From assembly GCA_022820485.1 (NCBI GenBank), contig JAJEFJ010000073.1, positions 38,176-102,175 of the forward strand: 64,000 nucleotides of DNA. The letters run 5' to 3'. Within the stretch, counting starts at the first letter, position 1; each line of letters starts with the position of its first letter. The notes below the pieces were generated by a model that was not told the DNA's origin, made no database searches, and saw nothing but the letters and a program-made list of their open reading frames with translations. Below, piece after piece: positions 43,507 through 51,460 of this stretch. The position numbers and the translations under genes are program-made. This DNA comes from Candidatus Latescibacterota bacterium (GTDB taxonomy: Bacteria; Latescibacterota; UBA2968; UBA8231).

Positions 43507-43839
43507 TTACTCGGACACGCTCTTTTCCAGTGCTTGCATGATCCAGCTATTCAAGCTCAGACCGCTCTCTGCCGCCGAGCGAGCAACGCGCTGATGCAAG
43601 TCTGGCCCGAGCCGAAGGTTGAGCTTGCCTGAGAAGGGTCTTCGCGGCTCAATGCCGTCTTCCTCACAGGACTTGAGATACTCGTCGATGGAGCGATGGA
43701 ACTCGCGCCGAATCCCCTCGACGTCAGTTGCCTCAAAGGTGGCAATCGAATAAGCGCCGCTGTTGACGACCCGTCCGTGAAGACATCCCACGGAATCGTC
43801 GAATTCCACCTCGGCGGCGTATCCTTTATACTGCATCAT
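43507..43839 (-). CDS. hicB: HicB-family antitoxin
   Basis: 110 aa. The N-terminal part is the HicB partial RNase-H-like fold (MQYKGYAAEVEFDDSVGCLH, then GAYSIATFEATDVEGIRREF). The C-terminal part is a ribbon-helix-helix DNA-binding domain (KLNLRLGPDLHQRVARSAAE, SLNSWIMQALE). It overlaps the end of hicA by four bases, the usual hicA-hicB order. HicB neutralises HicA and commonly represses its own promoter; a palindrome upstream of hicA is a good candidate site. Confidence 0.93.
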   Translation of the reverse strand: MMQYKGYAAEVEFDDSVGCLHGRVVNSGAYSIATFEATDVEGIRREFHRSIDEYLKSCEEDGIEPRRPFSGKLNLRLGPDLHQRVARSAAESGLSLNSWIMQALEKSVSE

Positions 43840-44090
43840 GGCTTGACTCCTACGGCTTTGAGGAACGCGGCGATGTCGCGCACCGTCGCTCTCCCAGTCT
43901 CTGGCTCTGGATGGGGTCGGTGAACTACTATCCGTTCTGCTCCCTTTTTCAGCAGAATGCGCGACCCCGAACGCTGAGACACCTCCACGCCTGCTGCCTT
44001 CAGCATGGCAACGATGTCAGTCCACCGGATGCCTGCTGGCGTCGGCGTCTTGAGCACATTCTCCAGCGTGCGCTGATGCTTCGCTCGCAT
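43836..44090 (-). CDS. hicA: HicA-family mRNA interferase toxin
   Basis: 84 aa with the double-stranded-RNA-binding-like HicA fold. The first motif reads RSGSRILLKKG, with Arg where many HicA proteins have the GSH histidine, and HRPHPE follows, as in the HRPHP subclass; the C-terminus is TVRDIAAFLKAVGV. It cuts mRNA when free of HicB. The N-terminus (MRAKHQRTLENVLKTP) is a little longer than usual. Activity is likely but the missing GSH histidine leaves some doubt. Confidence 0.9.
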   Translation of the reverse strand: MRAKHQRTLENVLKTPTPAGIRWTDIVAMLKAAGVEVSQRSGSRILLKKGAERIVVHRPHPEPETGRATVRDIAAFLKAVGVKP

Positions 44091-44099
44091 GACGATTTA

Positions 44100-44121
44100 A
44101 TGGTACTAAACGCAGTACCAT
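44100..44121 (-). promoter_or_regulatory. Probable HicB operator/promoter of hicAB
   Basis: ATGGTACT and AGTACCAT form a perfect 8-bp inverted repeat with a 6-base spacer, centred about 20 bases before the hicA start. Read leftward, TTGCAT and TACCAT are 17 bases apart and overlap the repeat, so binding here would block RNA polymerase. Confidence 0.6.
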
Positions 44122-44200
44122 GATGCAAGTTTGTCCCGAGCTGCACGTTTAGCTTGCGGCTTGATGTCGTTTCCTCTTCATTGGATTTACAAACGCTCAG
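44114..44200 (-). pseudogene. Truncated second hicB
   Basis: The leftward frame contains EEETTSSRKLNVQLGTNLHH, which aligns with the HicB segment KLNLRLGPDLHQRVA. The DNA also matches the hicB gene at 43590-43630 at most positions. The C-terminal RHH half is missing: the match stops at the hicAB operator. This is a relic of a second, tandem HicAB module. Confidence 0.65.
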
Positions 44201-44227
44201 CTTCAGCGGAGATGACAACATGAGTGA

Positions 44228-44338
44228 CACCTTCTCAGCGGCCAAGTTGATGTCAGCTATCATAAACAGCTAGAGACGCTTGCCCAAAGACTGGAACGGG
44301 AGCGGGCGGAGATTGCCCGTCAACTATGGAGACGTTGA
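44228..44338 (+). pseudogene. C-terminal remnant of an unrecognised gene
   Basis: A 36-codon open stretch follows a stop and ends in TGA at 44336-44338. It encodes a charged helix (KQLETLAQRLERERAEIARQ) typical of a coiled-coil tail, without a start codon. It overlaps part of the hicB relic region on the other strand. The rest of 44339-44427 shows nothing recognisable. Confidence 0.35.
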
Positions 44339-44427
44339 TGGTCGCTGCTAATCGGGCGCAAACGGGTTGGGTGGACGTCAGGTGTGAGTTTTGCGCTTTG
44401 AAAGGGATCTAAAACGACTATTGCGGG

Positions 44428-44793
44428 ATGAAAACACGTAGGGAGCAGATGGCGACTAAGACCAGCGACATATACGATATAGTCTCGAGTCTTTTGACTT
44501 GTGATCCCTATAGGATCGTGCTTTTCGGATCCCATGCCTTAGGGACAGAGGAGACGGGAAGCGATATAGATTTACTGGTCATCCTCGATTCTGAGGTTAT
44601 CTCACAGACCTATGAGGAAAGGATGAAAAGAAGGCTTATAGTGAGGGACAGTATCCAAGAAATCAATAGACAGATTCCTATTGACCTTATCGTCTATACT
44701 AAAGCCGAGTATGAACTTCTGCAGAGGCATGGCACTTCTTTTTTGAACGACATAGAACGTTTAGGGAAGACGTTATATGAAAAGGCAAGCTAA
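44428..44793 (+). CDS. MNT-type nucleotidyltransferase (antitoxin of a HEPN pair)
   Basis: 121 aa from the ATG at 44428; ATG 44449, just after AGGGAG, is an alternative. The minimal nucleotidyltransferase motif is intact: GSHALGTEETGSDIDLLV, with the paired aspartates SDIDL, and a later Asp in IPIDLIVY. MNT proteins paired with HEPN toxins act as antitoxins, in studied cases by modifying (AMPylating) the HEPN protein. Its 3' end overlaps the HEPN gene by 17 bases. Base composition is clearly poorer in GC than the surrounding genes, a sign of transfer. Confidence 0.9.
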   Translation: MKTRREQMATKTSDIYDIVSSLLTCDPYRIVLFGSHALGTEETGSDIDLLVILDSEVISQTYEERMKRRLIVRDSIQEINRQIPIDLIVYTKAEYELLQRHGTSFLNDIERLGKTLYEKAS

Positions 44794-45160
44794 GGCGTGG
44801 CTGGATTCAGCGCGCGATGACTTGGGGGTTGTAGAAGAAATCATCAACCGCGACGACCTGACGCATATGGTTGCTTTCCACTGTCAGCAGGCAGTCGAGA
44901 AATCGTTCAAAGCGGTTCTTGAAGAGTATGAACAAGCCGTGCCAAGAGTCCACGACCTGATCACGCTCCGCCATCAGATTGAGAAGTATATCAGCCTTGA
45001 GGTAGAATCGGATCTTCTGAACCAATTGAATGAACTGTACATTGATGCGAGGTATCCCTCAGATCTTGGGCTACTCCCGGGTGGAAAACCACCGAAGGAG
45101 CTAGCCGAAAAGATGTATCATCTCGCTCGAAAGATATGCGAGGCGATAGAGAAAAGTTAG
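44777..45160 (+). CDS. HEPN-domain protein (toxin partner of MNT)
   Basis: 127 aa. The HEPN helical bundle is recognised by AKAWLDSARDDLGVVEEII, MVAFHCQQAVEKSFKAVLEE and PRVHDLITLRHQIEKY. HEPN toxins are RNases using an Rx4-6H motif; NRDDLTH fits the spacing by position but I cannot confirm it is the catalytic one. The gene overlaps the MNT gene and shares its lower GC content. Together they form a mobile type of toxin-antitoxin module. Confidence 0.88.
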   Translation: MKRQAKAWLDSARDDLGVVEEIINRDDLTHMVAFHCQQAVEKSFKAVLEEYEQAVPRVHDLITLRHQIEKYISLEVESDLLNQLNELYIDARYPSDLGLLPGGKPPKELAEKMYHLARKICEAIEKS

Positions 45161-45189
45161 AATTCACAGCATTATAGAGATGCTGAAGC

Positions 45190-45227
45190 CGCCGTCGACT
45201 CAACCAAAACGGTTCGAGCCGACGGCG
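45190..45227. terminator. Hairpin between convergent genes
   Basis: CGCCGTCG (45190-45197) pairs with CGACGGCG (45220-45227), and the stem continues inward through CTC/GAG and AACC/GGTT with one mismatch and a bulge. There is no T-run, so it may be a bidirectional barrier rather than a classic terminator. Confidence 0.45.
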
Positions 45228-45246
45228 ACGTACGGTACCGCTAACG

Positions 45247-48111
45247 CTACTCTTCCTCCGCCTTACTCTCCTCCTCCGGATAGAGCACCACCCGCACATA
45301 GCGGTCCATGTTGAAATACTTCTGCGCCGATTGCTGCACGGCCTCTACCGTCAGCAAATCGACCAACGCTGGATACTGAATCAGCAGCCGTGGATCGACC
45401 CCGTTGAAGTCGAGCGACGCCAGCGATCCGACCCAGAAGCTGTTCTCCTTGAGGTCTGTCTCGCGCTGGCGTTTGCGCATTTCCTTGACCTTATCGACGT
45501 AGAGATCGGTGGTGCCGACGGTTTTTAGGCTGTCGATCTGCTCGAAGATCACCTGCGTCAGCTCCTCGACGCGGTCGGGATCGCTGCCGAAGGAGATGGA
45601 GATGCGGTACTCCTCGTCCGGGTGTTGCGAGCCGCTGCTGCTGACCCAGACCCCATAGGTGCCGCCCAAGTCCTCGCGCAACACCTCGCGCAGCTTGATC
45701 TGCAGCACGGAGGTCATGGCCCTGAGTTCGAGGTTGTTTTTCCAGCCGTCGTATTCAAAGGGGCCGGTGAAAATCATCTGCGATCGGCTCTTGGGTTCAA
45801 TGCCGCGATAGACTGCTTTGTCGATCACGCCCTCTGGGGCCTCAATGCCGACATCGCGCCAAGTCTCCTCCCGTCCCGTGGTCGGCAAGCCGCCTAGATA
45901 AGTGCGCACCAGCGGCTCTATGCCTTCGAGGGTGAAGTTGCCGACAAAGAAAAAGGAGAAATCGCTGGCGTCGGCAAAACGATCCTGGTACACGGCCATA
46001 GACGTGGCCAAGTCCATCTCGTCGAGCAACTCCAGCGACCAGGGACGCGCCCGGTGGTGGTACTGCGCCATGGTGACCGCAATGGTGTCGCTGAACGCCG
46101 TTTCTGGACGCGCGCTGCGGTTTTGGATGGAGCCTCGCATGAGCGTCTGATAGGCTTGGAAGGCCGTACTGTCTTGGCGCGGCGCAGTGAAGAAGGCGTA
46201 GATCAGCTCGAACATGGTCTGGATATCTTCGGGCGAAGCCGAGCCTGAAACGCCCTCCCGCAAGCTGCTGATCCACGGCGATACCCGCACCACTTTGCCG
46301 GCCAGTTTCTTCTCCAGTTCTATCTTGTTAAACGATCCCACGCCGCCTTCGCTGACTACTGAGGTCGCAGTCGAGGCCGCCACGTAGTCGGCGTCGGGGA
46401 CCAGTGAGTGCCCGCCGGGACTATAGGCCCTAAAGAGGATCTCATCGTTTTTGAAATCCGTCGGCTTCAGGCAGACCCGGATGCCGTTGGAGAGCGTCCA
46501 CCAAGTTGCGCCGATCTCGGGGATTTCGCTGCGTTCGACGATTTCTGCCGGAACTGGTACCTGCGCCACGAGCGGCTCGTCGGACACCTCGTCGGCGTAC
46601 GGCTCGATCTCCTGCTGGGCTACCTCGGCGAAGATCGCCAGCAGATCTTGCTCGCTGGGCACGGCAATGCCCTCTTGCTCGGGTGCCTCCACGGTGATTA
46701 CCCGGTTTTTTTCGCTCGTCCACTCGCTGGCCAGCGCATTGACCTCCTCCAATGCAATGCCGGGAACCAGTTCTTGATAGAGTTCGTATTCTTTGGCAAT
46801 GCCGGGGATGGCTTCATCGGTCAGCAGGTGGCGCACGTATTCGGACGCAAAACCGCTCGACTGCTGTTTGTCGCGCTCGCGGTAGGACTGCTCCATGCCG
46901 CGCAGCATTTCCTTTTTCTCGCGCGCTAGCTCAGAGGCGGTAAAGCCGTGTTCCCGCACTCTCGCTGCTTCAACCAGCAGGGCCTCAAGTCCGGCGTCGA
47001 AACCATTGTTTTGCACCCCAGCGCCGAGGATGAAAAACTCCTTAGAGCGCAACCAACGCCCTTGTCCCGAATAGGCACCCAAAAAGGGCGGCTCGGGGAG
47101 CTTGGTCAGTTCGTGCAGGCGCTGGTTTAACATCCGGTGATATAGGGATTCAATCAGCGAGCGGCGGTAGGTGCTCACCGTTCCTTGGGGCCGCACGTCC
47201 ATCTTGTAGTAGATGCTGACGTTGTTGTAGGTGGCTTCTGGGTCGGTGGTAATGGCAAAGAGCGTTTCCTCGTGGTCGGGTACGGGGAACACCGTGCGTT
47301 CGGGGGGATTTTCGGACGCGGGGATGCGCGCAAAATACTCCTGCACCAGCGCCTCTACCTCCGCTGGCTCCATGTCGCCGACGGCTACAAAACCCATCAG
47401 GTCGGGCCGGTACCAAGTGCGGTAAAAGCGGCGCAGATCCTCGTGCTGAAAGGTGTCGAGTACGGCCTTCTGGCCGATGGGCAGGCGTACGGCGTAGCGC
47501 GAATCTTTTAGGAGAATGGGTATTTGCTCGTCGAACATGCGCTGCTGAGCGCCGCGCCGCAGCCGCCACTCTTCGACGACCACGCCGCGTTCCTTGTCGA
47601 TTTCTTCGGCCTCAAAGCTGATCTGGTGCGCCCAGTCCTCTAAAATTTGAAAGGCCGTTTCCACGACCTCGGTGCTGTCGGTGGGTACGGTTAGCATGTA
47701 CACGGTCTCGTCGAAGCTAGTGTAGGCATTGAGGTCTGGCCCGAAGCGCATGCCTATTAGCTCCAGGTAGTCCACTAGCTCCTGCTTGGCGAAGTTTTTG
47801 GTGCCATTGAAGGCCATGTGCTCGGCAAAGTGCGCCAGCCCCTGTTGGTTTTCGTCCTCCAGCACCGAGCCGGCATCGACCACCAGCCGCAGCTCGACTC
47901 GGTTCTCGGGCTTCTGGTTTTTGCGGATGACGTAGCGCAGGCCGTTGTCTAGCTGGCCGACGGTTACCAGGGAATCAATGGGCAGTTGCGGATCCTCTAA
48001 CTTCTCGGTCGTCTCCTCCAGCGCCGCCTGTTGCACGGGTGTCGGCGACGTGCTGACGCAGGCGTACAGTAGCACTGGCAGCACAGTGAACAGCAGCAAA
48101 ACTCGTCTCAT
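45247..48111 (-). CDS. M16 (insulinase/pitrilysin-family) zinc peptidase lipoprotein
   Basis: 954 aa, the length of a two-half M16 protease. The N-terminus is a lipoprotein signal with lipobox LLYAC. The inverted zinc motif is intact: HFAEH with His94, Glu97 and His98, and Glu174 (DKERGVVVEE) at the right distance for the third ligand. The second half (residues ~510-950) is the inactive partner domain seen in the family (SRSQMIFTGPFEYDGWKNN, LGGTYGVWVSSSGSQHPDEE). It degrades peptides, presumably in the periplasm. It is followed leftward by a hairpin and preceded by the small gene at 48134. Confidence 0.93.
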   Translation of the reverse strand: MRRVLLLFTVLPVLLYACVSTSPTPVQQAALEETTEKLEDPQLPIDSLVTVGQLDNGLRYVIRKNQKPENRVELRLVVDAGSVLEDENQQGLAHFAEHMAFNGTKNFAKQELVDYLELIGMRFGPDLNAYTSFDETVYMLTVPTDSTEVVETAFQILEDWAHQISFEAEEIDKERGVVVEEWRLRRGAQQRMFDEQIPILLKDSRYAVRLPIGQKAVLDTFQHEDLRRFYRTWYRPDLMGFVAVGDMEPAEVEALVQEYFARIPASENPPERTVFPVPDHEETLFAITTDPEATYNNVSIYYKMDVRPQGTVSTYRRSLIESLYHRMLNQRLHELTKLPEPPFLGAYSGQGRWLRSKEFFILGAGVQNNGFDAGLEALLVEAARVREHGFTASELAREKKEMLRGMEQSYRERDKQQSSGFASEYVRHLLTDEAIPGIAKEYELYQELVPGIALEEVNALASEWTSEKNRVITVEAPEQEGIAVPSEQDLLAIFAEVAQQEIEPYADEVSDEPLVAQVPVPAEIVERSEIPEIGATWWTLSNGIRVCLKPTDFKNDEILFRAYSPGGHSLVPDADYVAASTATSVVSEGGVGSFNKIELEKKLAGKVVRVSPWISSLREGVSGSASPEDIQTMFELIYAFFTAPRQDSTAFQAYQTLMRGSIQNRSARPETAFSDTIAVTMAQYHHRARPWSLELLDEMDLATSMAVYQDRFADASDFSFFFVGNFTLEGIEPLVRTYLGGLPTTGREETWRDVGIEAPEGVIDKAVYRGIEPKSRSQMIFTGPFEYDGWKNNLELRAMTSVLQIKLREVLREDLGGTYGVWVSSSGSQHPDEEYRISISFGSDPDRVEELTQVIFEQIDSLKTVGTTDLYVDKVKEMRKRQRETDLKENSFWVGSLASLDFNGVDPRLLIQYPALVDLLTVEAVQQSAQKYFNMDRYVRVVLYPEEESKAEEE

Positions 48112-48133
48112 TGATGACTCCTGTTTTGATTGG

Positions 48134-48502
48134 TTAATAGCCGATTGATCCAGTTCGACCTGCAGTTTGTTCTATGATGGAAGTTTTCGCTTTGGGATGC
48201 GTATGGAGGATGCCGTGAATTCCCTTAACGGTGCGTCGATCCACTTCTCGGGCATAAACTTGATCCCAGAACGCTGCATCCTCTTGCAGCTCTTTGTTCA
48301 GATATTCGAGATATATTTCGTCCTCTTCTGCGGGAAATAGCAAATCAAAGATCTGATCGGTCACAGCGTATAGTTCAAAGCGACTGTTCAATGCCCCATC
48401 GACAATCTCGATATGTTTCATGGCGATATGGTTTTCTTGGTCGAGGCATACATCATATAATTTCGCTCTTATACAAGGATAGTGCCAGACCGCCAGAAAC
48501 AT
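48134..48502 (-). CDS. Small protein of unknown function
   Basis: 122 aa from the ATG at 48502, one base after the kinase stop codon (TGAGATG); this spacing decides the start over a longer frame to 48568. The product is acidic and soluble-looking (MFLAVWHYPCIRAKLYDVCL, LLFPAEEDEIYLEYLNKELQ, GILHTHPKAKTSIIEQ). No family is recognised. It is third in the dehydrogenase-kinase operon; its tail HTHPK is histidine-rich but too short to interpret. Confidence 0.65.
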   Translation of the reverse strand: MFLAVWHYPCIRAKLYDVCLDQENHIAMKHIEIVDGALNSRFELYAVTDQIFDLLFPAEEDEIYLEYLNKELQEDAAFWDQVYAREVDRRTVKGIHGILHTHPKAKTSIIEQTAGRTGSIGY

Positions 48503-48503
48503 C

Positions 48504-49982
48504 TCATTTGACGCTTGACACTGCTGAAGCACTAGCAAACGCCGCACTCGCCTCGGCAATGGAGCCAAACGCGCCGTCGGCTACGGCAGCACACAGCGCG
48601 GCACCAACGGCGGCCTCTTCGCCGTGCGAGCCCACGTGCAGCGGCATGGCGAACTCCGCTTCCAATGCCGCTCGCAGCACGGGGTTCAGCTTGATGCCGT
48701 TGCCTGCGCCAACCAGCTTGGAGCGCGCGCCGCTGCCTAGACGGATGGCCTCGCGATACGAATCGGCCAACTCGACGGCCATGCCTTCCAACAGCGCGCG
48801 CGTTAGGTGTCCGGCAGTCAGCGTCGCCGCGGTCAACTCGCGGAAGGCGGCTTTGGCGCGCGGCCTGCTGCGCGACCCGGAAAACAGCGGGTCGGCGCGT
48901 ACGCCCTCGGCACCGGCCGGTACGTCAGCCGCTAATGATACGAGCCGCTCGTACAGGGCCTCGCTGTCGGGTTGGACATCGGCGAGGGCAGAAATGGCGT
49001 CGGCGAAGAAGTCGCGCAGCGTCCTGAACGTCCGCCCGCCGACGGCCCCCACGCCGGCCAGCAGATAGCCGCGCTGGATATAGGGGCGCAGTTCGAGCGA
49101 GCCGCGCGGCAGGGGGGCTTCGATATGCAGTGCGGCTTGCCCGCCGGTGCCGACGTTGACGGCCACGGTGTTGGCGCAATCGGCGACCGTGCCGGCAAAG
49201 CTGCACTGGTGATCGCCGGACGCCACGGCCACGGGCAGGCCCGCTGGTACGCCGAGCTTTTGAGCCATCGCTGCGGTCAGGGGGCCGGCCATAGTGCAAG
49301 ATTCGACCAGTTCGGGAAACAGCGACTGGTCTAGGCCGAGATCGGCGATAAGCTCGTCCGCCCAAGCGCGCTTGGGCACGTCATAGACGCCCCAGCCGAG
49401 CGCGTCCGTGGGATCGACCACCGGTCGTTTGCCCACTAGGCGCGACACCACAAATTCAGGAGCCGCTGTGCCGCTGACGGCGCTGGGAAGCTGGTTGTTG
49501 GCTTGCAGCCAAAACAGGTGCGGTGCGGCGTGGCCGGCCACGAGAGGGCAGCCGGTATTGGCAAAGGCGTGCAACTCTCCCTCGATGGCGGTGGAATTCC
49601 CGCGCTGGGCCATAGCGTCTAAGTAGGTGTGCTGCTGGTCCGGTAGGAGTTCTTGGGCGCGTTGGTCTTGCCAAGAAAAATAAGGGCCTACGGCATTGAG
49701 CTCGGAGTCGAGGAGTTGCAGGCCCTGTTGCTGTCCGGTGACGCCGATGGCGGCTGGCCGGGCGTTGGTGCGGGCTACGAGCGCAGAGGCGTTGTCGATG
49801 GCCAGCTCGGTCATCGCGTCGAGGTCCCACTCCGAGCGGCTGATGCGCTTATCTGCTGCGGAGGTCGTCTCGGACGAATTGGCTGCGCTGGCTGCGCCGA
49901 CTACGGAGTTGGTGTCGAGGTCGATGACGATGGCGACGACGGTAGTAGAGCCGATGTCTAGCGCGAGGTAGTGCGTTGACAT
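48504..49982 (-). CDS. FGGY-family carbohydrate kinase (xylulokinase-like)
   Basis: 492 aa. The N-terminal ATPase fold starts with LALDIGSTTVVAIVIDLDT; IGVTGQQQGLQLLD and FSWQDQRAQELL are typical of xylulokinases and relatives. SGDHQCSFAGTVAD and the C-terminal phosphate motif KLVGAGNGIKLNPVLRAALE complete the family pattern. It phosphorylates a ketose or polyol entering central metabolism. It lies 4 bases after the MDR dehydrogenase gene, so an oxidation-then-phosphorylation route for a polyol is likely; the substrate is not defined. Confidence 0.92.
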   Translation of the reverse strand: MSTHYLALDIGSTTVVAIVIDLDTNSVVGAASAANSSETTSAADKRISRSEWDLDAMTELAIDNASALVARTNARPAAIGVTGQQQGLQLLDSELNAVGPYFSWQDQRAQELLPDQQHTYLDAMAQRGNSTAIEGELHAFANTGCPLVAGHAAPHLFWLQANNQLPSAVSGTAAPEFVVSRLVGKRPVVDPTDALGWGVYDVPKRAWADELIADLGLDQSLFPELVESCTMAGPLTAAMAQKLGVPAGLPVAVASGDHQCSFAGTVADCANTVAVNVGTGGQAALHIEAPLPRGSLELRPYIQRGYLLAGVGAVGGRTFRTLRDFFADAISALADVQPDSEALYERLVSLAADVPAGAEGVRADPLFSGSRSRPRAKAAFRELTAATLTAGHLTRALLEGMAVELADSYREAIRLGSGARSKLVGAGNGIKLNPVLRAALEAEFAMPLHVGSHGEEAAVGAALCAAVADGAFGSIAEASAAFASASAVSSVK

Positions 49983-49986
49983 GGGA

Positions 49987-51006
49987 TTAACGCAGCAGCG
50001 ACCAGTCGAAGACCACGCCGAGGTATTCCTCTTTGTTGGCGGTCAGTCCCTCGTACATCTGTTGGCAATCGGCCGGGGATGCTAGGTGGGTCAGCAGGGG
50101 CTCGACGGCGAGTTGGCTGCTGGCGATCCACGCGGCGAGTTGACGGTAATTGGTGTCGAGATCGCGGCAGCGTTCAGTCTCGTGCTGCGGCCAGCGCCAC
50201 TCGAGGGCGCCGATCATGCGGATCGCCTCTAGGTGGATATGCAGCAGCATCGGCGTCACATCGAAGTGGGCCGGGGCGCGCGGACTGCCGAGGAGGATGA
50301 GTTCGCCGTGGCGGGCAATGCACATCGCGGTCTGAGCGATGACTTCGCTGATGCCAATGGCCTCGACGCCGATGCGGGCACCAGCGCCGTCGGTCCAGTC
50401 GCGCACCACAGCTTCCAGATCGTCGCGGCCGGGATTGACGGTGTGCTCGATTCCACAGGCTCGCGCCTGCTGTAGGCGCAGTTCGGACAAATCTGCGAGC
50501 ATGACGTCGGCACCGGCCAAGCGGAAGAGTTGGGCGGTGAAGTTGCCTACGAGGCCGCCGCCGACCACGAGCACGGTGTCGCCGGGCTGGACACTAGAAG
50601 AGCGCAAAGCGGAGATGCTGACACCGGCCATGCGCGTGAACACGAGGTGCTGGCCGGGGGCCTCGCACGAGACGGGCAGCGCCATGCGCTGTGCATCTGT
50701 TTTTACGATGGAAGCGTGTCGGGCAAAGGACAGGACGCGGTCGCCCGGTTGTACGCCGGAGACCGCGTCGCCGACCTTGAGCACTTGGCCGAGGTTGCCG
50801 TAGCCGGTGCCGCGCGGGTACTGACCGGCGTCGCCGAAGGGCATTTGCTTGACCAAGCCGGTAAAGCCCGCGCCTTCGGTGCCGGCGCTGACGACGGAGT
50901 ATTCGGTCTCTATTAGCACTTCATGGGGGTGCAGGCGGTCGTCTAAGTCGGTCTGGGTGACCTCGATTCGCCCCGGTTCGACGACGGTGAGTTCGTGAGT
51001 TAGCAC
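49987..51006 (-). CDS. Medium-chain (MDR) dehydrogenase, zinc-type alcohol/polyol dehydrogenase family
   Basis: 339 aa from a GTG at 51006, ten bases after AAGGAGGA; a longer frame from 51045 lacks such a site. The GroES-like half has EYSVVSAGTEGAGFTGLVK in place of the usual catalytic CGTD, so the classical catalytic zinc may be absent. The NAD(P) site is VLVVGGGLVGNFTAQLFRLA, with Asp at the end of the next strand (MLADLSE) favouring NAD. It is first in the leftward operon with the FGGY kinase. Oxidation of a sugar alcohol or related compound is the likely reaction. Confidence 0.85.
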   Translation of the reverse strand: MLTHELTVVEPGRIEVTQTDLDDRLHPHEVLIETEYSVVSAGTEGAGFTGLVKQMPFGDAGQYPRGTGYGNLGQVLKVGDAVSGVQPGDRVLSFARHASIVKTDAQRMALPVSCEAPGQHLVFTRMAGVSISALRSSSVQPGDTVLVVGGGLVGNFTAQLFRLAGADVMLADLSELRLQQARACGIEHTVNPGRDDLEAVVRDWTDGAGARIGVEAIGISEVIAQTAMCIARHGELILLGSPRAPAHFDVTPMLLHIHLEAIRMIGALEWRWPQHETERCRDLDTNYRQLAAWIASSQLAVEPLLTHLASPADCQQMYEGLTANKEEYLGVVFDWSLLR

Positions 51007-51054
51007 GGCGAGTAGTCCTCCTTGAATGGGCCATATTGGCAGCAAAACAGCAGA

Positions 51055-51084
51055 TATAAAGACTCTTTAGGGAGGTGGCGTCAA
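51055..51084 (-). promoter_or_regulatory. Probable promoter of the dehydrogenase-kinase operon
   Basis: Read leftward: TTGACG (51084-51079), 18 bases, TTTATA (51060-51055). The -10 is imperfect. Confidence 0.45.
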
Positions 51085-51108
51085 GCCACGCAAAATGAAT
51101 AAAACTGC

Positions 51109-51137
51109 TTGACGAAAAATGCTGACCTCTCTATTAT
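51109..51137 (+). promoter_or_regulatory. Sigma70-type promoter of the lytic transglycosylase gene
   Basis: TTGACG (51109-51114), exactly 17 bases, TATTAT (51132-51137). This is the best promoter match in the window. Transcription from about 51144 would leave a long untranslated leader. Confidence 0.65.
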
Positions 51138-51182
51138 TGGCGAACCTGCTCGCGGGTACAAGGGGTTTTATTGCGCTTGATG

Positions 51183-51200
51183 AGTTAATGAAAATTAACT
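51183..51200. repeat. 7-bp perfect inverted repeat with GAAA loop
   Basis: AGTTAAT-GAAA-ATTAACT, inside the long leader. As RNA it would form a GNRA-capped hairpin; as DNA it could be an operator. Confidence 0.6.
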
Positions 51201-51460
51201 AAAATTTAATCACCGTAGATAGGGATTAAGTGTCAGCATGAGGCTTCCTGAAGATACATTGAAGAGCCAAAATAGTCGAAAAAAGTCAGAGTATAAAAAT
51301 TACAAATTTATGATACTTATGATATTGCCCAGTGAGTTGACAACCTCCCCAAAATCTCTACGGCGCGATATTTAACAAAACCCACAAGCGCCGTTTTTCA
51401 TCCCAGGCTAAGACACTACGGAGGCCCGTTGAGCGGGTCGATTTGGAAAGGAGGCGCGTC

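Larger units (their letters stand above)
51007..51460. other. 454-bp A/T-rich divergent regulatory region
   Basis: It holds back-to-back promoters (51055-51084 leftward, 51109-51137 rightward), whose TTGACG boxes form the inverted repeat CGTCAAG/CTTGACG, and a small hairpin at 51183-51200. A leader of about 317 bases without ORFs of note follows, then AAAGGAGG (51447-51454). It is much richer in A/T than the flanking genes. Confidence 0.65.
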
